Source: Kocuria sp. p3-SID1428 (GTDB lineage: Bacteria; Actinomycetota; Actinomycetes; Actinomycetales; Micrococcaceae). Taken from it: 16,246 bases of DNA. This document shows, in pieces, positions 1 through 7,986 of this stretch. The notes beneath the pieces are model-generated. The model was not told the origin of the DNA and ran no database searches. It saw nothing but the letters and a program-made list of their open reading frames with translations. The position numbers and the translations under genes were made by a program. The DNA lies in NCBI RefSeq assembly GCF_025149945.1, contig NZ_JALXVH010000054.1:1-16246 (forward strand). Reading direction: 5' to 3'. Each line of letters starts with the position of its first letter. Within the stretch, counting starts at the first letter, position 1.

Positions 1-245
1 CGTGCGCTGAGCGCGCAGCTCGCGCTTGAGCAGCTTGCCGGACTGGTTGCGCGGCCAGCTCGGCCACGAACTCCACGCGCTTGGGCACCGCGTAGTCGGC
101 CAGGTGCTCGCGGGCGTACAGGCAGATCGTCTCCGCGGTGAGCTGCTGCTCGGGATGCACCACGATCACCGCCGTGATGGCCTCGCCCCGTCGCGCTCGT
201 CGGGAAGTCCGAGCACCGCCACCTCGGCGACCTCGGGCAGGGCTC
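1..245 (-). pseudogene. Acyl-CoA synthetase (AMP-ligase) C-terminal fragment, frameshifted
   Basis: Read on the minus strand, this stretch encodes the small C-terminal domain of an ANL-superfamily adenylate-forming enzyme (acyl-CoA synthetase type), split over three frames. The pieces are LPEVAEVAVLGLPDERDG (about 243 down to 190), EAITAVIVVHPEQQ through AVPKRVEFVAEL (184 down to 56), and PRNQSGKLLKRELR (about 54 down to 10), which carries the lysine used for adenylation in this family. The first break is at 185-189 (two bases too many or one too few). The second, at 52-55, is one extra base. The large N-terminal domain is missing: above about 245 I see no ligase motif. The gene would end left of the window. 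With two frame breaks and no N-terminus it cannot make a working enzyme. Sequencing error could explain one break but not the missing N-terminus. Confidence 0.82.
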
Positions 246-339
246 ACCGGCACGTCGTCGAGCAGGGGCAGGGGCAGTACGGGCCCGTCGTCGTGGACCC
301 TGCGCATGCCCAGCGCCGCCGGCTGCGGCTGGCGCGTCC

Positions 340-368
340 ATGCGGGTCCCGCCCCGCGGCGGTAGGGT
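340..368 (+). promoter_or_regulatory. Candidate promoter for parA-scpAB
   Basis: TAGGGT at 363-368 fits the actinobacterial -10 pattern TANNNT and lies about 70 bases before the parA start. The region 17 bases upstream (340-345, atgcgg) is a poor -35, so this rests on the -10 alone. The stretch 246-362 holds no other feature I recognise. Confidence 0.3.
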
Positions 369-440
369 GACTGGCCAGAGAAGGCGGGCGCGCGTCGGCG
401 CGGCTCGCACGCCGTCCCCAGACCAGGAGTGGTTCCCACA

Positions 441-1334
441 GTGAGCAGCAAGAACGAGGATCGGTTCCCCGAGCTCGGCGACGCCAAGACCGGCAAGGTC
501 GGCCCCACCGGGCGCCCGCTGCGTCGCTTCCCGGACCCGCCCGAGCTGGACTCCCACGGCCCGGCGCGGATCATCGCGATGGTCAACCAGAAGGGCGGCG
601 TGGGCAAGACGACGTCGACCATCAACCTGGGCGCGGCCCTGGCCGAGACCGGGCGCAAGGTCCTCATGGTGGACTTCGATCCGCAGGGCGCGCTGTCGGC
701 GGGCTTCGGCGCGAACCCGCACGAGCTCGACCAGACCATCTACAACGTGATGATGGAGCGCGGGGTCGACCCCTGGGACGTGATCCTGGAGACCGAGACC
801 GAGGGCATCGACCTCATGCCCGCCAACATCGACCTCTCGGCCGCCGAGGTCCAGCTGGTCTCGGAGGTGGCCCGCGAGCAGGTGCTGGCCTCGGCGCTGC
901 GCAAGGTCGAGGACCACTACGACGTCATCCTCATCGACTGCCAGCCCTCGCTCGGGCTGCTGACCGTCAACGCGCTGACCGCCGCCCACGGCGTGATCAT
1001 TCCGCTGATCTGCGAGTTCTTCGCCCTGCGAGCGGTGGCCCTGCTGGTGGACTCGATCGAGAAGGTCCAGGACCGGCTGAACCCCAAGCTGCAGATCGAC
1101 GGCGTCCTGGCCACCATGTTCGACTCCCGCACCCTGCACTCCCGCGAGGTGCTGGACCGGATCGTGGAGGCCTTCGGCGACAAGGTCTTCGACACCGTCA
1201 TCAAGCGCACCGTGAAGTTCCCGGACGCCACGGTCGCCGCCGAGCCGATCACCTCGTTCGCGACCAACCACGCGGGCGCGGATGCCTACCGCCAGCTGGC
1301 CCGCGAGCTGATCTCGCGCGGCGGCGCTCCGTGA
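441..1334 (+). CDS. parA: ParA/Soj-type chromosome partitioning ATPase
   Basis: A 297-aa ParA-family (deviant Walker) ATPase that would bind DNA nonspecifically in its ATP dimer and act in chromosome segregation. Residues 51-58 are KGGVGKTT, the deviant Walker A motif with the signature lysine. Further on come VDFDPQGALS (switch/Walker A prime) and VILIDCQPSLG (Walker B). The first 40 residues are a proline-rich, charged, probably disordered extension. I start at GTG 441 because AGGAG at 425-429 lies 11 bases upstream; the in-frame GTG at 429 overlaps that same Shine-Dalgarno and has none of its own. No parB follows. Instead scpA begins 7 bases after the stop, the usual actinobacterial parA-scpA-scpB order, so this is an orphan ParA distinct from the parAB pair near the origin. 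A role alongside the SMC-ScpAB complex is inferred from position only. Confidence 0.93.
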   Translation: MSSKNEDRFPELGDAKTGKVGPTGRPLRRFPDPPELDSHGPARIIAMVNQKGGVGKTTSTINLGAALAETGRKVLMVDFDPQGALSAGFGANPHELDQTIYNVMMERGVDPWDVILETETEGIDLMPANIDLSAAEVQLVSEVAREQVLASALRKVEDHYDVILIDCQPSLGLLTVNALTAAHGVIIPLICEFFALRAVALLVDSIEKVQDRLNPKLQIDGVLATMFDSRTLHSREVLDRIVEAFGDKVFDTVIKRTVKFPDATVAAEPITSFATNHAGADAYRQLARELISRGGAP

Positions 1335-1341
1335 TCCGCGC

Positions 1342-2235
1342 ATGACCGCACTCGTCCCGGAGATCGAGTCCTCGGGCCTGGCCGGGTCCGAGGGCGGCTT
1401 CGCGGTCGAGCTCGAGAACTTCGCCGGGCCGTTCGAGGTCCTGCTGGGGCTGATCGGCAAGCACGAGCTCGACATCACCACGGTCTCGCTGTCGATGGTC
1501 ACCGACGAGTTCCTGGACTACGTGCGCGCCCTGCGCGAGACGAACTCGCTGGCGGCCCTGGATGCCGCCAGCGAGTTCCTGGTCGTGGCCGCCACGCTGC
1601 TGGATCTGAAGGCCGCCCGGCTGCTGCCGCGCGGCGAGGTCGACGACGAGGCCGACCTGGCCGTGCTCGAGGCCCGCGACCTGCTCTTCGCCCGGCTGCT
1701 GCAGTACAAGGCGTTCAAGGACATGTCCCAGCTCATGGCCCAGACCATGCGCACCGAGTCCGCCCGGCAGGCCCGCTCCGTGCCGCTGGAGCCGCAGTTC
1801 GCGAAGCTCATGCCCGAGCTCATCTGGCGCACCACCCCCGAGGAGTTCGCGCAGATCGCGATCCGGGCGCTCACGCCCAAGGAGGCCGCGCCCACCGAGG
1901 TCGGCGTCGATCACCTCCACGGCTCCGAGGTCACCGTGCGCGAGGAGGCCGATCAGCTGCGCCTGATGCTCGCCGACGGCCAGGAGCACACCTTCGCCGA
2001 GCTGATCGCCGACGCCGAGACGGTGCTGGTGGTCGTCGTGCGCTTCCTGTCGGTCCTGGAGCTGTTCCGCGATCGCGCGATCGACGTCCGCCAGGACGAG
2101 CCGCTGGCCGATGTCTGGATCACCTGGACCGCCCCGGAGGACTGGAGCCCCGAGCGGCTCTCCGACGAGCACGACGTCCCCGCCCCGACCGATCCCGCCG
2201 CCGAGGGCCCCGCGGCAGAAGGCATGGCCCCATGA
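1342..2235 (+). CDS. scpA: Segregation and condensation protein A (kleisin)
   Basis: A 297-aa kleisin subunit of the SMC-ScpAB condensin complex, which compacts and resolves sister chromosomes. The N-terminal SMC-contacting helices start near residue 20 with FAVELENFAGPFEVLLGLI, then HELDITTVSLSMVTDEFLDY, the family signature. The region LDAASEFLVVAATLLDLKA (about 72-90) follows. The C-terminal winged helix, which binds the SMC head, includes TFAELIADAETVLVVVVRFL and ends near residue 255. The last 40 residues are an acidic, proline/alanine-rich tail. The start ATG lies 7 bases after the parA stop with no clear Shine-Dalgarno, so translation probably depends on ribosomes finishing parA. It overlaps scpB by four bases (ATGA). 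At 297 aa it is a little longer than the usual 240-280, because of the tail. Confidence 0.95.
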   Translation: MTALVPEIESSGLAGSEGGFAVELENFAGPFEVLLGLIGKHELDITTVSLSMVTDEFLDYVRALRETNSLAALDAASEFLVVAATLLDLKAARLLPRGEVDDEADLAVLEARDLLFARLLQYKAFKDMSQLMAQTMRTESARQARSVPLEPQFAKLMPELIWRTTPEEFAQIAIRALTPKEAAPTEVGVDHLHGSEVTVREEADQLRLMLADGQEHTFAELIADAETVLVVVVRFLSVLELFRDRAIDVRQDEPLADVWITWTAPEDWSPERLSDEHDVPAPTDPAAEGPAAEGMAP

Positions 2236-2903
2236 CTGAGCAGCACGAGCCCGCCCCCGACGGCAGCGCGGACGAGGCGGTCGCGTCGTCCCGGGCGCAG
2301 GAGATCTCCGCCGGCGTCGTCGACGTCGACACCCTGCCCGGGGGGCTGGCCGCCGCGATCGAAGCCGTGCTCATGGTCGCCGAGCGACCCGTCTCCGAGT
2401 TCGACCTGGCCGAGGTCCTCGGCCAGCCCGTCGACGAGATCCGCGCGACCCTGGATTCGCTGCGGGCCGAGTACGACGGCCTCACCGGCGATGACGACGA
2501 CCCGGCCGTGCCGCGCGGCTTCGAGCTGCGGAAGGTGGGCGGGGGCTGGCGCTTCTACTCGCGCGCGGAGTTCGCCCCGGTGGTGCAGGCCTTCGTGCTC
2601 GAGGGGCAGACCTCGCGGCTGTCGCAGGCCGCCATGGAGACCCTGGCCGTGATCGCCTATCGCCAGCCGGTCAGCCGGGCGCGCGTCTCGGCGATCCGCG
2701 GCGTGAACGTCGACGGCGTGGTGCGCACCCTGGTGGCCCGCGGCCTGGTGCAGGAGATGGAGCGCGATCCGCTGACCGGCGCGCTGCTCTACGGCACCAC
2801 CCCGTACTTCCTGGAGAAGCTCGGCCTGGACTCGATCTCCGAGCTGCCGCAGATCTCGCCGTACCTGCCCGGCGTCGAGGACGTCGGCGACTTCGACGGC
2901 TGA
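2232..2903 (+). CDS. scpB: Segregation and condensation protein B
   Basis: A 223-aa dimeric winged-helix protein that binds the ScpA linker in the SMC-ScpAB complex. After a 35-residue charged, low-complexity leader, the first winged helix begins at GGLAAAIEAVLMVAERPV (38-54). The second carries the strongest signature, LSQAAMETLAVIAYRQPVSR (130-149), followed by IRGVNVDGVVRTLVARGLV. A loop of acidic residues (GDDDDP, about 86-91) separates strands in the first domain. Start ATG 2232 overlaps the scpA stop as ATGA and has AGAAGG at 2217-2222, nine bases upstream, so it can reinitiate by itself as well as by coupling. It is the last gene before a 362-base gap. Confidence 0.95.
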   Translation: MTEQHEPAPDGSADEAVASSRAQEISAGVVDVDTLPGGLAAAIEAVLMVAERPVSEFDLAEVLGQPVDEIRATLDSLRAEYDGLTGDDDDPAVPRGFELRKVGGGWRFYSRAEFAPVVQAFVLEGQTSRLSQAAMETLAVIAYRQPVSRARVSAIRGVNVDGVVRTLVARGLVQEMERDPLTGALLYGTTPYFLEKLGLDSISELPQISPYLPGVEDVGDFDG

Positions 2904-2974
2904 GTCGCTGGCACTCGCGGCTGAGGGGTGTTGCCAAGCGCCGGGCTCCCTGCGCCGCGCGTGATCCCGGGTAC

Positions 2975-3003
2975 TGCGCCGGCGGGTGCTCAGCGGATAG
3001 GAT
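2975..3003 (+). promoter_or_regulatory. Candidate promoter for the rluB-tyrA-cmk-der group
   Basis: TAGGAT at 2998-3003 is a good actinobacterial -10 box (TANNNT). The -35 region 17 bases upstream (2975-2980, tgcgcc) is weak, as is common in this phylum. It sits about 260 bases before rluB, in the only sizeable gap of the cluster. Confidence 0.45.
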
Positions 3004-3015
3004 GGCCTGTCGTCC

Positions 3016-3033
3016 GCGCGGGAATCCCCGCGC
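3016..3033 (+). promoter_or_regulatory. Short GC hairpin at the start of the rluB leader
   Basis: gcgcggg (3016-3022) and cccgcgc (3027-3033) pair perfectly over a four-base aatc loop. If transcription starts just after the -10 at 2998-3003, the hairpin forms at the very 5' end of the mRNA. It could protect the end or act as an attenuator; nothing in the sequence decides this. Short GC palindromes also arise by chance in such DNA. Confidence 0.35.
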
Positions 3034-3265
3034 ATCACGCCGACCGGCGCAGCGGGACTCGAACGAGGGTCCGCACCGTTCGAGCGACGACGACCGCCGA
3101 CCGACGCCCGCCCTCGCGGCGGCTCGGTGCGTGCTGAGCCGACTCCCACAGGACGTCAGGCCCGGCACGCGAACGATCCCGGCGCTGCCGATGCGCAGCA
3201 TGCGAGCCAGCGCCGAGCCAGGCGGCACCGACAGACCACCACAGACCTGCAAAGGACAGTGCGAC

Positions 3266-4387
3266 ATGGCTGAGAACCATTCGAACTCCCGGGGCAAGCG
3301 CCCCTCCCAGAGCCGCGGCAGCGGCCCGTCCCGCCCCGGCAAGGGCTCGGGCGGCCGCTCCGGCGCACCGGGACGCTCCGGCGGCCCCGGCAAGGCCCCG
3401 AAGAGCGGCCCCAAGGGCGCCGGCCCCCGCGGTGCAGCAGCCGGAGGCCCCAAGGGCCGTCCCGGCAAGCCCGCCACCAAGGCGAATGCCGTCGGCCCCA
3501 AGGCTCCCAAGGGCCAGAAGGGCCCCAAGCCCTTCGCCAAGTCGGAGCGCTACGAGCGCAAGATGCCGGACAAGGTGGCGATCTACGGACCGCACCGCCG
3601 TCGTCGTCCCAAGAACCCGCCGGTGGACCGCCTGGAGGTCCACGACTCCGAGGGCGTGCGCCTGCAGAAGCTGCTGGCCAACGCCGGAGTCGCCTCGCGG
3701 CGGGTGTGCGAGGAGATGATCGCCGAGGGCCGCGTGACGGTCGACGGCCAGAAGGTCACCGAGCTCGGCGTGCGCGTGGACCCCAAGACCGTGGAGATCA
3801 CGGTCGACGGGCTGCCCATCCAGCTCGATGACAAGCTCGTCTACTTCGCCTTCAACAAGCCCGAGGGCGTGGTGTCCTCGATGGAGGACCAGGAGGGGCG
3901 TCCGTGCATCTCGGACTTCCTCACCTCCTCCAAGCACCTCCAGCACCGCGTCTTCCACGTGGGCCGCCTGGACTCGGAGACCGAGGGCCTGCTGCTGCTG
4001 ACCAACGACGGCGAGCTCACCAATCGCCTGACCCACCCCTCTTACGAGGTGCCCAAGACCTACCTGGTGCAGGTGCGCGGGCCCATGGAGAAGGGCATCG
4101 GCGACATCATGAAGGCCGGTGTGGAGCTCGAGGACGGCGTGGCCAAGGTGGACGAGTTCCGCCTGGTCGACTCCGTGCCCGGGCACATCCTGGTCGAGGT
4201 CGTGCTGCACTCGGGCCGCAACCGCATCATCCGCCGCCTCTTCGACGCCGTGGGCTACCCCGTGGAGCGCCTGGTGCGCACCCAGGTGGGCCCCATCCGC
4301 ATCGGCGATCAGAAGCAGGGTGTGGTGCGCGATCTGTCGAACACCGAGGTCGGGCACCTGCTGGCCTCCGTGGGCCTGGAAGGCTGA
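3266..4387 (+). CDS. rluB: RluB-type 23S rRNA pseudouridine synthase with long basic N-terminus
   Basis: A 373-aa RsuA/RluB/RluE/RluF-family pseudouridine synthase that isomerises a uridine, most likely in 23S rRNA. Residues 1-125 are a disordered basic stretch rich in Gly, Lys, Pro, Arg and Ser, with repeated GPKG and APKG units. An S4 RNA-binding domain follows (130-180: GVRLQKLLANAGVASRR). The catalytic domain has the signature GRLDSETEGLLLLTNDG, where Asp236 is the nucleophile, then the basic GRNRIIRRLFDAVGYPV motif. I start at ATG 3266 because AAAGGA (3251-3256) lies nine bases upstream and the first residues, MAENHSNS, are plausible; the open frame further upstream has no ribosome site. 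The next gene starts two bases after the stop. The family assignment is firm. Which uridine is modified (RluB versus another RsuA-type target) is inferred. Confidence 0.93.
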   Translation: MAENHSNSRGKRPSQSRGSGPSRPGKGSGGRSGAPGRSGGPGKAPKSGPKGAGPRGAAAGGPKGRPGKPATKANAVGPKAPKGQKGPKPFAKSERYERKMPDKVAIYGPHRRRRPKNPPVDRLEVHDSEGVRLQKLLANAGVASRRVCEEMIAEGRVTVDGQKVTELGVRVDPKTVEITVDGLPIQLDDKLVYFAFNKPEGVVSSMEDQEGRPCISDFLTSSKHLQHRVFHVGRLDSETEGLLLLTNDGELTNRLTHPSYEVPKTYLVQVRGPMEKGIGDIMKAGVELEDGVAKVDEFRLVDSVPGHILVEVVLHSGRNRIIRRLFDAVGYPVERLVRTQVGPIRIGDQKQGVVRDLSNTEVGHLLASVGLEG

Positions 4388-4389
4388 GG

Positions 4390-5499
4390 GTGGCCGCTGA
4401 GACCGCTGCCGAGGGCCCCGTGCTGATCATCGGCGCGGGCCTGCTCGGCGCCTCGGTGGGTCTGGGCCTGCGGCATCTGGGTGTGTCCACCTGGTTGCGG
4501 GATGCCTCCCCGACCGCTGAGGCCATCGGCGCGGACATCGGCGCCGGCAGCTCGGAGCGTCTGGCCCTGGCTGCGGGGGAGACCGTCCCCGAGCCGAGCC
4601 TGATCGTGGTCGCCACGCCTCCGGACGTCGTCGTGGAGACCGTGGCGCAGGCCCTGGCGGAGCACCCGCAGGCGATCGTCACGGACCTGGCCTCGGTCAA
4701 GTCCGCGATCCAGGAGGGTCTGCGCGCATGCGGTGCGGATCTGCGCCGCTACGTGGGCTCCCACCCCATGGCCGGGCGCGAGCGCTCCGGGCCGGTGGCC
4801 GCGCGCGGCGAGCTGTTCACGACCATGCCGTGGGTGCTGTGCGCAGCGCCGGAGACCGGTCATGCGGCCGTGAAGCGCGTGCGCTCGCTGGCCCAGGAGT
4901 TGGGCGCGCACGTCACGGAGCTGGAGGCGGATGAGCACGACGCCGCCGTGGCCCTGATCTCGCACGTCCCCCAGGTGATGTCCTCGCTGCTGGCCTCGCG
5001 CCTGCAGGACACGCCGCTGCACCATCTGTCCCTGGCGGGGCAGGGGCTGCGCGACACCACGCGCATCGCCGCCTCCGATCCGGGGCTGTGGGTGCAGATC
5101 CTCTCGGCCAACGCGGAATCGATCGTGCCGTCGCTGCACGGCGTGCGCGAGGACCTGGACCGGCTGATCAACACGCTGGAGGACCCCACGGGCCCCGGCG
5201 CGCGTCTGGACATGGCCGAGCTGATCGCCGAGGGCAATGCCGGCCAGGCCCGGATCCCGGGCAAGCACGGCGGAGCGCCCAAGGCCTTCGCCCAGCTCAC
5301 CGTCCTGGTGGATGACAAGCCCGGCAAGCTGGGTGAGCTGTTCAGCGCGGTCGGCGAGACCGGGATCAACCTGGAAGACTTGCGTCTGGAGCACTCCCTA
5401 GGCCGGCGCGTCGGCCTGGCGGAGATCTCCGTGGACCCGAACCGTCGGGACGAATTGGTGGAGGCGCTCGAGCAGCGCGGATGGAAGGTGGTCCAGTGA
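4390..5499 (+). CDS. tyrA: Prephenate dehydrogenase with C-terminal ACT domain
   Basis: A 369-aa NAD(P)-dependent dehydrogenase that turns prephenate into 4-hydroxyphenylpyruvate, the committed step to tyrosine. The Rossmann loop GAGLLGAS is at 15-22. DLASVKSAI and VGSHPMAGRERSGP follow, with His125 the likely catalytic histidine. An all-helical dimer domain follows (SHVPQVMSSLLAS, then GLRDTTRIAASDPGLW). Residues about 300-369 form an ACT domain (LTVLVDDKPGKLGELFSAVG), which in this family binds an aromatic amino acid for feedback control. GTG 4390 is chosen because GGAAGG (4378-4383) precedes it by six bases and the Rossmann strand follows at once. It starts two bases after rluB and overlaps cmk by GTGA, so it is embedded in an operon otherwise devoted to RNA, nucleotide and ribosome functions. 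That placement is common in actinobacteria. Confidence 0.94.
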   Translation: MAAETAAEGPVLIIGAGLLGASVGLGLRHLGVSTWLRDASPTAEAIGADIGAGSSERLALAAGETVPEPSLIVVATPPDVVVETVAQALAEHPQAIVTDLASVKSAIQEGLRACGADLRRYVGSHPMAGRERSGPVAARGELFTTMPWVLCAAPETGHAAVKRVRSLAQELGAHVTELEADEHDAAVALISHVPQVMSSLLASRLQDTPLHHLSLAGQGLRDTTRIAASDPGLWVQILSANAESIVPSLHGVREDLDRLINTLEDPTGPGARLDMAELIAEGNAGQARIPGKHGGAPKAFAQLTVLVDDKPGKLGELFSAVGETGINLEDLRLEHSLGRRVGLAEISVDPNRRDELVEALEQRGWKVVQ

Positions 5500-6182
5500 C
5501 CGAGCACAGCACCCAGGCCGTGGTGGCCATCGACGGGCCGTCGGGCTCCGGCAAGTCCACGGTCTCCAAGGAGATCGCCCGCCGGCTGGACCTGGGCTAC
5601 CTGGACACCGGGGCCATGTACCGCGCGGTGGCCTGGTGGGCCGTGCACAGCGGCATCGACCTGGGCGACGGCGACGCCGTGGTGGAAGCCGCCCGCACCG
5701 CACCGATCGAGGTCTCGACCGATCCCGATCAGCAGCAGGTCCGCGTGGACGGCCAGGACGTCACCGCGGCCATCCGCTCGAGCGAGGTGACCGGCGCGGT
5801 CTCCTCAGTCTCCACCATCCCGGCCGCGCGCGAGATCCTGGTCCAGCGCCAGCGCGAGATGATCGAGGCCTCCGGTCGCCGGATCGTGGCCGAGGGCCGC
5901 GACATCACCACAGTCGTGGCCCCCGACGCCGACGTCCGCGTACTGCTCACCGCCTCCGAGGCAGCCAGGCTCTCCCGCCGCGGAGCGCAGCTGGGCTCCT
6001 CGCAGTCCAAGGAGGCCCTGGCCGCGCAGGTCACCGGCCGCGATGCCAAGGACTCCAAGCTGGTGAACTTCACCGACGCCGCCGACGGCGTCACGCCCCT
6101 GGACTCCTCGGAGCTGAGCATCGAGCAGACCGTCACCGCCGTGATGGACCTGGTCCTGCGCGCGGTCCCCGAGCTCGCCTGA
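5496..6182 (+). CDS. cmk: Cytidylate kinase
   Basis: A 228-aa (d)CMP kinase that phosphorylates CMP and dCMP with ATP in pyrimidine nucleotide salvage and synthesis. The P-loop GPSGSGKST is at 14-22. Then come YLDTGAMYRAVAWWA (CMP-binding region), the inserted NMP domain with RSSEVTGAVSSVSTIPAAR, and EGRDITTVVAPDADVRVLLT. The lid is RDAKDSKLVNFTDAADG, with the two conserved RD...D substrate contacts. Length is normal for bacterial Cmk (220-230). GTG 5496 overlaps the tyrA stop as GTGA, with GGAAGG (5483-5488) seven bases upstream. The longer frame from ATG 5481 would use that Shine-Dalgarno as coding sequence and is less likely. Cmk just upstream of Der is a standard actinobacterial pairing. 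Confidence 0.96.
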   Translation: MTEHSTQAVVAIDGPSGSGKSTVSKEIARRLDLGYLDTGAMYRAVAWWAVHSGIDLGDGDAVVEAARTAPIEVSTDPDQQQVRVDGQDVTAAIRSSEVTGAVSSVSTIPAAREILVQRQREMIEASGRRIVAEGRDITTVVAPDADVRVLLTASEAARLSRRGAQLGSSQSKEALAAQVTGRDAKDSKLVNFTDAADGVTPLDSSELSIEQTVTAVMDLVLRAVPELA

Positions 6183-6227
6183 GGCTCCCCACACACTTTT
6201 CCGCACCACATCAGAAGGAGGGGCCCG

Positions 6228-7826
6228 ATGCCCGAGACCCCCGAGAACACGAACTACGACTTCGAGTGGTCCGGCCCCGGCCCTGAGGGAGCGCCTCAGC
6301 GCCCGGCGGATCAGTACGAGGAGAAGATCCTCGGCGGCGGCGATCAGGACATCTCCGAGCGCCTGGCCGCGATCGACGACGACGAGGCCGAGCTGCGTGC
6401 CGAGGCCCTGCGCGAGGGCCTCGAGGACTACGACCTCGACGAGGAGGACCTGGCGCTGCTCGCAGAGTGGGCCGGCGAGGACGTCGCGGACCTGTACCGC
6501 AAGCCGGCCCCGGTGGTCGCCGTGGTCGGTCGCCCGAACGTCGGCAAGTCCACGCTGGTCAACCGCGTGATCGGCCGCCGCGAGGCCGTCGTGGAGGACG
6601 TCCCAGGCGTGACCCGCGACCGTGTGCGGTATTCCGCCGAGTGGATGGACCGGCCCTTCACCATGGTCGACACGGGCGGCTGGGAAGCCGATGCCTCCGG
6701 CATCGATCACTCCGTGGCCGAGCAGGCCGAGCTGGCCGTGGAGCAGGCCGACGCCGTGCTGCTGGTCCTGGACACCACCGTGGGCGTGACCGCCACCGAC
6801 GAGGCCATCGTGGGCATGCTGCGCCGGGCCAATAAGCCCGTGATCGTGGTGGCCAACAAGGCGGATTCGCAGGCCATGGAGCTGGAGGCCACCGCGCTGT
6901 GGTCGCTGGGCATGGGGGAGCCGTACCCGGTCTCCGCCCTGCACGGCAAGGGTGCCGCGGATCTGCTGGACGCCCTGTTCGAGATCCTGCCGGAGTTCAG
7001 CCAGGTGGCCGAGCCCGAGCTGGTGGGCGGTCCCCGGCGCGTGGCGCTCGTGGGACGGCCCAACGTGGGCAAGTCCTCCATGCTGAACAAGCTGGCCGGC
7101 TCCGAGCGCGTGGTCGTCAACGAGCTCGCCGGCACCACCCGCGATCCCGTGGACGAGAACATCGAGCTCGGCGGGAAGACCTGGCGGTTCGTGGACACGG
7201 CGGGCATCCGTCGTCGTCAGCACATGGCCAAGGGCGCGGAGTACTACGCCTCGCTGCGCACGCAGTCGGCGATCGAACGCGCCGAGGTCGCGCTGATCCT
7301 GCTGGCGGTCGATGAGCCGCTGGCCGAGCAGGACGTGCGGATCGTCCAGACCTCGATCGACTCGGGCCGTGCGATCGTGCTGGCCTTCAACAAGTGGGAC
7401 CTGCTCGACGAGGAGCGCCGGTACTACCTCGAGCGCGAGATCGAGAAGGACCTCGCGCACGTGGCCTGGGCCCCGCGCGTGAACGTCTCGGCCAAGACCG
7501 GCTGGCACAAGGACAAGCTCGTCCCCGCCCTGGAGACCGCACTGGAGTCCTGGGACACCCGCATCCCCACCGGGCGACTCAACGCGTTCCTGGGCGAGCT
7601 CGTGGCCGCGCACCCGCACCCGCTGCGCGGCGGCAAGCAGCCGCGCATCCTGTTCGGCACGCAGGCCTCCACGCGCCCGCCCAAGTTCGTGCTGTTCACC
7701 ACGGGCTTCCTGGATCCCGGCTACCGACGGTTCATCGCCCGACGACTGCGCGAGACCTTCGGCTTCGAGGGCACCCCGATCGAGGTGACCATGCGCGTGC
7801 GCGAGCGCCGCTCCCGCAAGCGCTGA
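6228..7826 (+). CDS. der: Ribosome-assembly GTPase Der (EngA)
   Basis: A 532-aa essential GTPase with two G domains in tandem, acting in assembly of the 50S ribosomal subunit. An acidic, probably disordered N-terminal extension covers residues 1-93, longer than in enterobacterial Der but usual in actinobacteria. G domain 1 has GRPNVGKST (101-109), DTGG and NKAD. G domain 2 has GRPNVGKSS (276-284), DTAG and NKWD. The C-terminal KH-like domain starts near [12 protein letters not shown] and ends with a basic [10 protein letters not shown] tail. ATG 6228 follows an excellent Shine-Dalgarno, AAGGAGG at 6215-6221. The 45-base gap after cmk holds no other signal. A strong hairpin 16 bases after the stop closes the operon. 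Confidence 0.97.
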   Translation: MPETPENTNYDFEWSGPGPEGAPQRPADQYEEKILGGGDQDISERLAAIDDDEAELRAEALREGLEDYDLDEEDLALLAEWAGEDVADLYRKPAPVVAVVGRPNVGKSTLVNRVIGRREAVVEDVPGVTRDRVRYSAEWMDRPFTMVDTGGWEADASGIDHSVAEQAELAVEQADAVLLVLDTTVGVTATDEAIVGMLRRANKPVIVVANKADSQAMELEATALWSLGMGEPYPVSALHGKGAADLLDALFEILPEFSQVAEPELVGGPRRVALVGRPNVGKSSMLNKLAGSERVVVNELAGTTRDPVDENIELGGKTWRFVDTAGIRRRQHMAKGAEYYASLRTQSAIERAEVALILLAVDEPLAEQDVRIVQTSIDSGRAIVLAFNKWDLLDEERRYYLEREIEKDLAHVAWAPRVNVSAKTGWHKDKLVPALETALESWDTRIPTGRLNAFLGELVAAHPHPLRGGKQPRILFGTQASTRPPKFVLFTTGFLDPGYRRFIARRLRETFGFEGTPIEVTMRVRERRSRKR

Positions 7827-7842
7827 GCCCCGAACTCTCCCC

Positions 7843-7884
7843 GACGGCCCCGATCCCTTCTGCGCGACAGGGATCGGGGCCGTC
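7843..7884 (+). terminator. Strong hairpin terminator after der
   Basis: gacggccccgatccc (7843-7857) pairs perfectly with gggatcggggccgtc (7870-7884), a 15-bp stem with a 12-base loop, beginning 16 bases after the der stop. There is no T tract after it (gtcgtg follows), which is common for GC-rich actinobacterial terminators. It separates the der group from pyc. Confidence 0.85.
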
Positions 7885-7969
7885 GTCGTGCCCGGGGCCG
7901 CAACGGCCGCTCGGTGAGTGTCCACGGGGCCTCCGCCGCGGGGCTCGGTGACGGACGCGCCCCCGAAAA

Positions 7970-7986
7970 ATGTGGTCAGACCACAT
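7970..7986 (+). promoter_or_regulatory. 17-bp perfect palindrome, GntR/FadR-type operator
   Basis: ATGTGGTC-A-GACCACAT is a perfect inverted repeat around a single A. Its core TGGTCAGACCA matches the TGGTCNGACCA form bound by FadR-type GntR regulators. It spans the -35 position of the pyc promoter, so a bound protein would block RNA polymerase. The regulator is not encoded in this window. That it is a GntR/FadR protein is inferred from motif form. Confidence 0.7.

Larger units (their letters stand above)
2904..3265 (+). other. Intergenic leader between scpB and rluB (362 bases)
   Basis: I see no credible gene here. An open frame runs through it from about 3002 into rluB, but its start lacks a Shine-Dalgarno and its residues look random. 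It holds a -10 candidate at 2998-3003, a short perfect hairpin at 3016-3033 and the rluB Shine-Dalgarno at 3251-3256. If the -10 is real, the rluB transcript has an untranslated leader of about 255 bases. I find no recognisable riboswitch core in it. Confidence 0.6.

Noticed and set aside
26..370. A 114-codon + strand frame at the left edge
   Set aside because: Residues are random and Arg/His-rich. The same DNA on the minus strand clearly encodes the C-terminal domain of an acyl-CoA synthetase.
3002..3265. Extension of rluB to an upstream start
   Set aside because: The extra 88 residues look like untranslated leader and lack a Shine-Dalgarno, while ATG 3266 has AAAGGA at good spacing.
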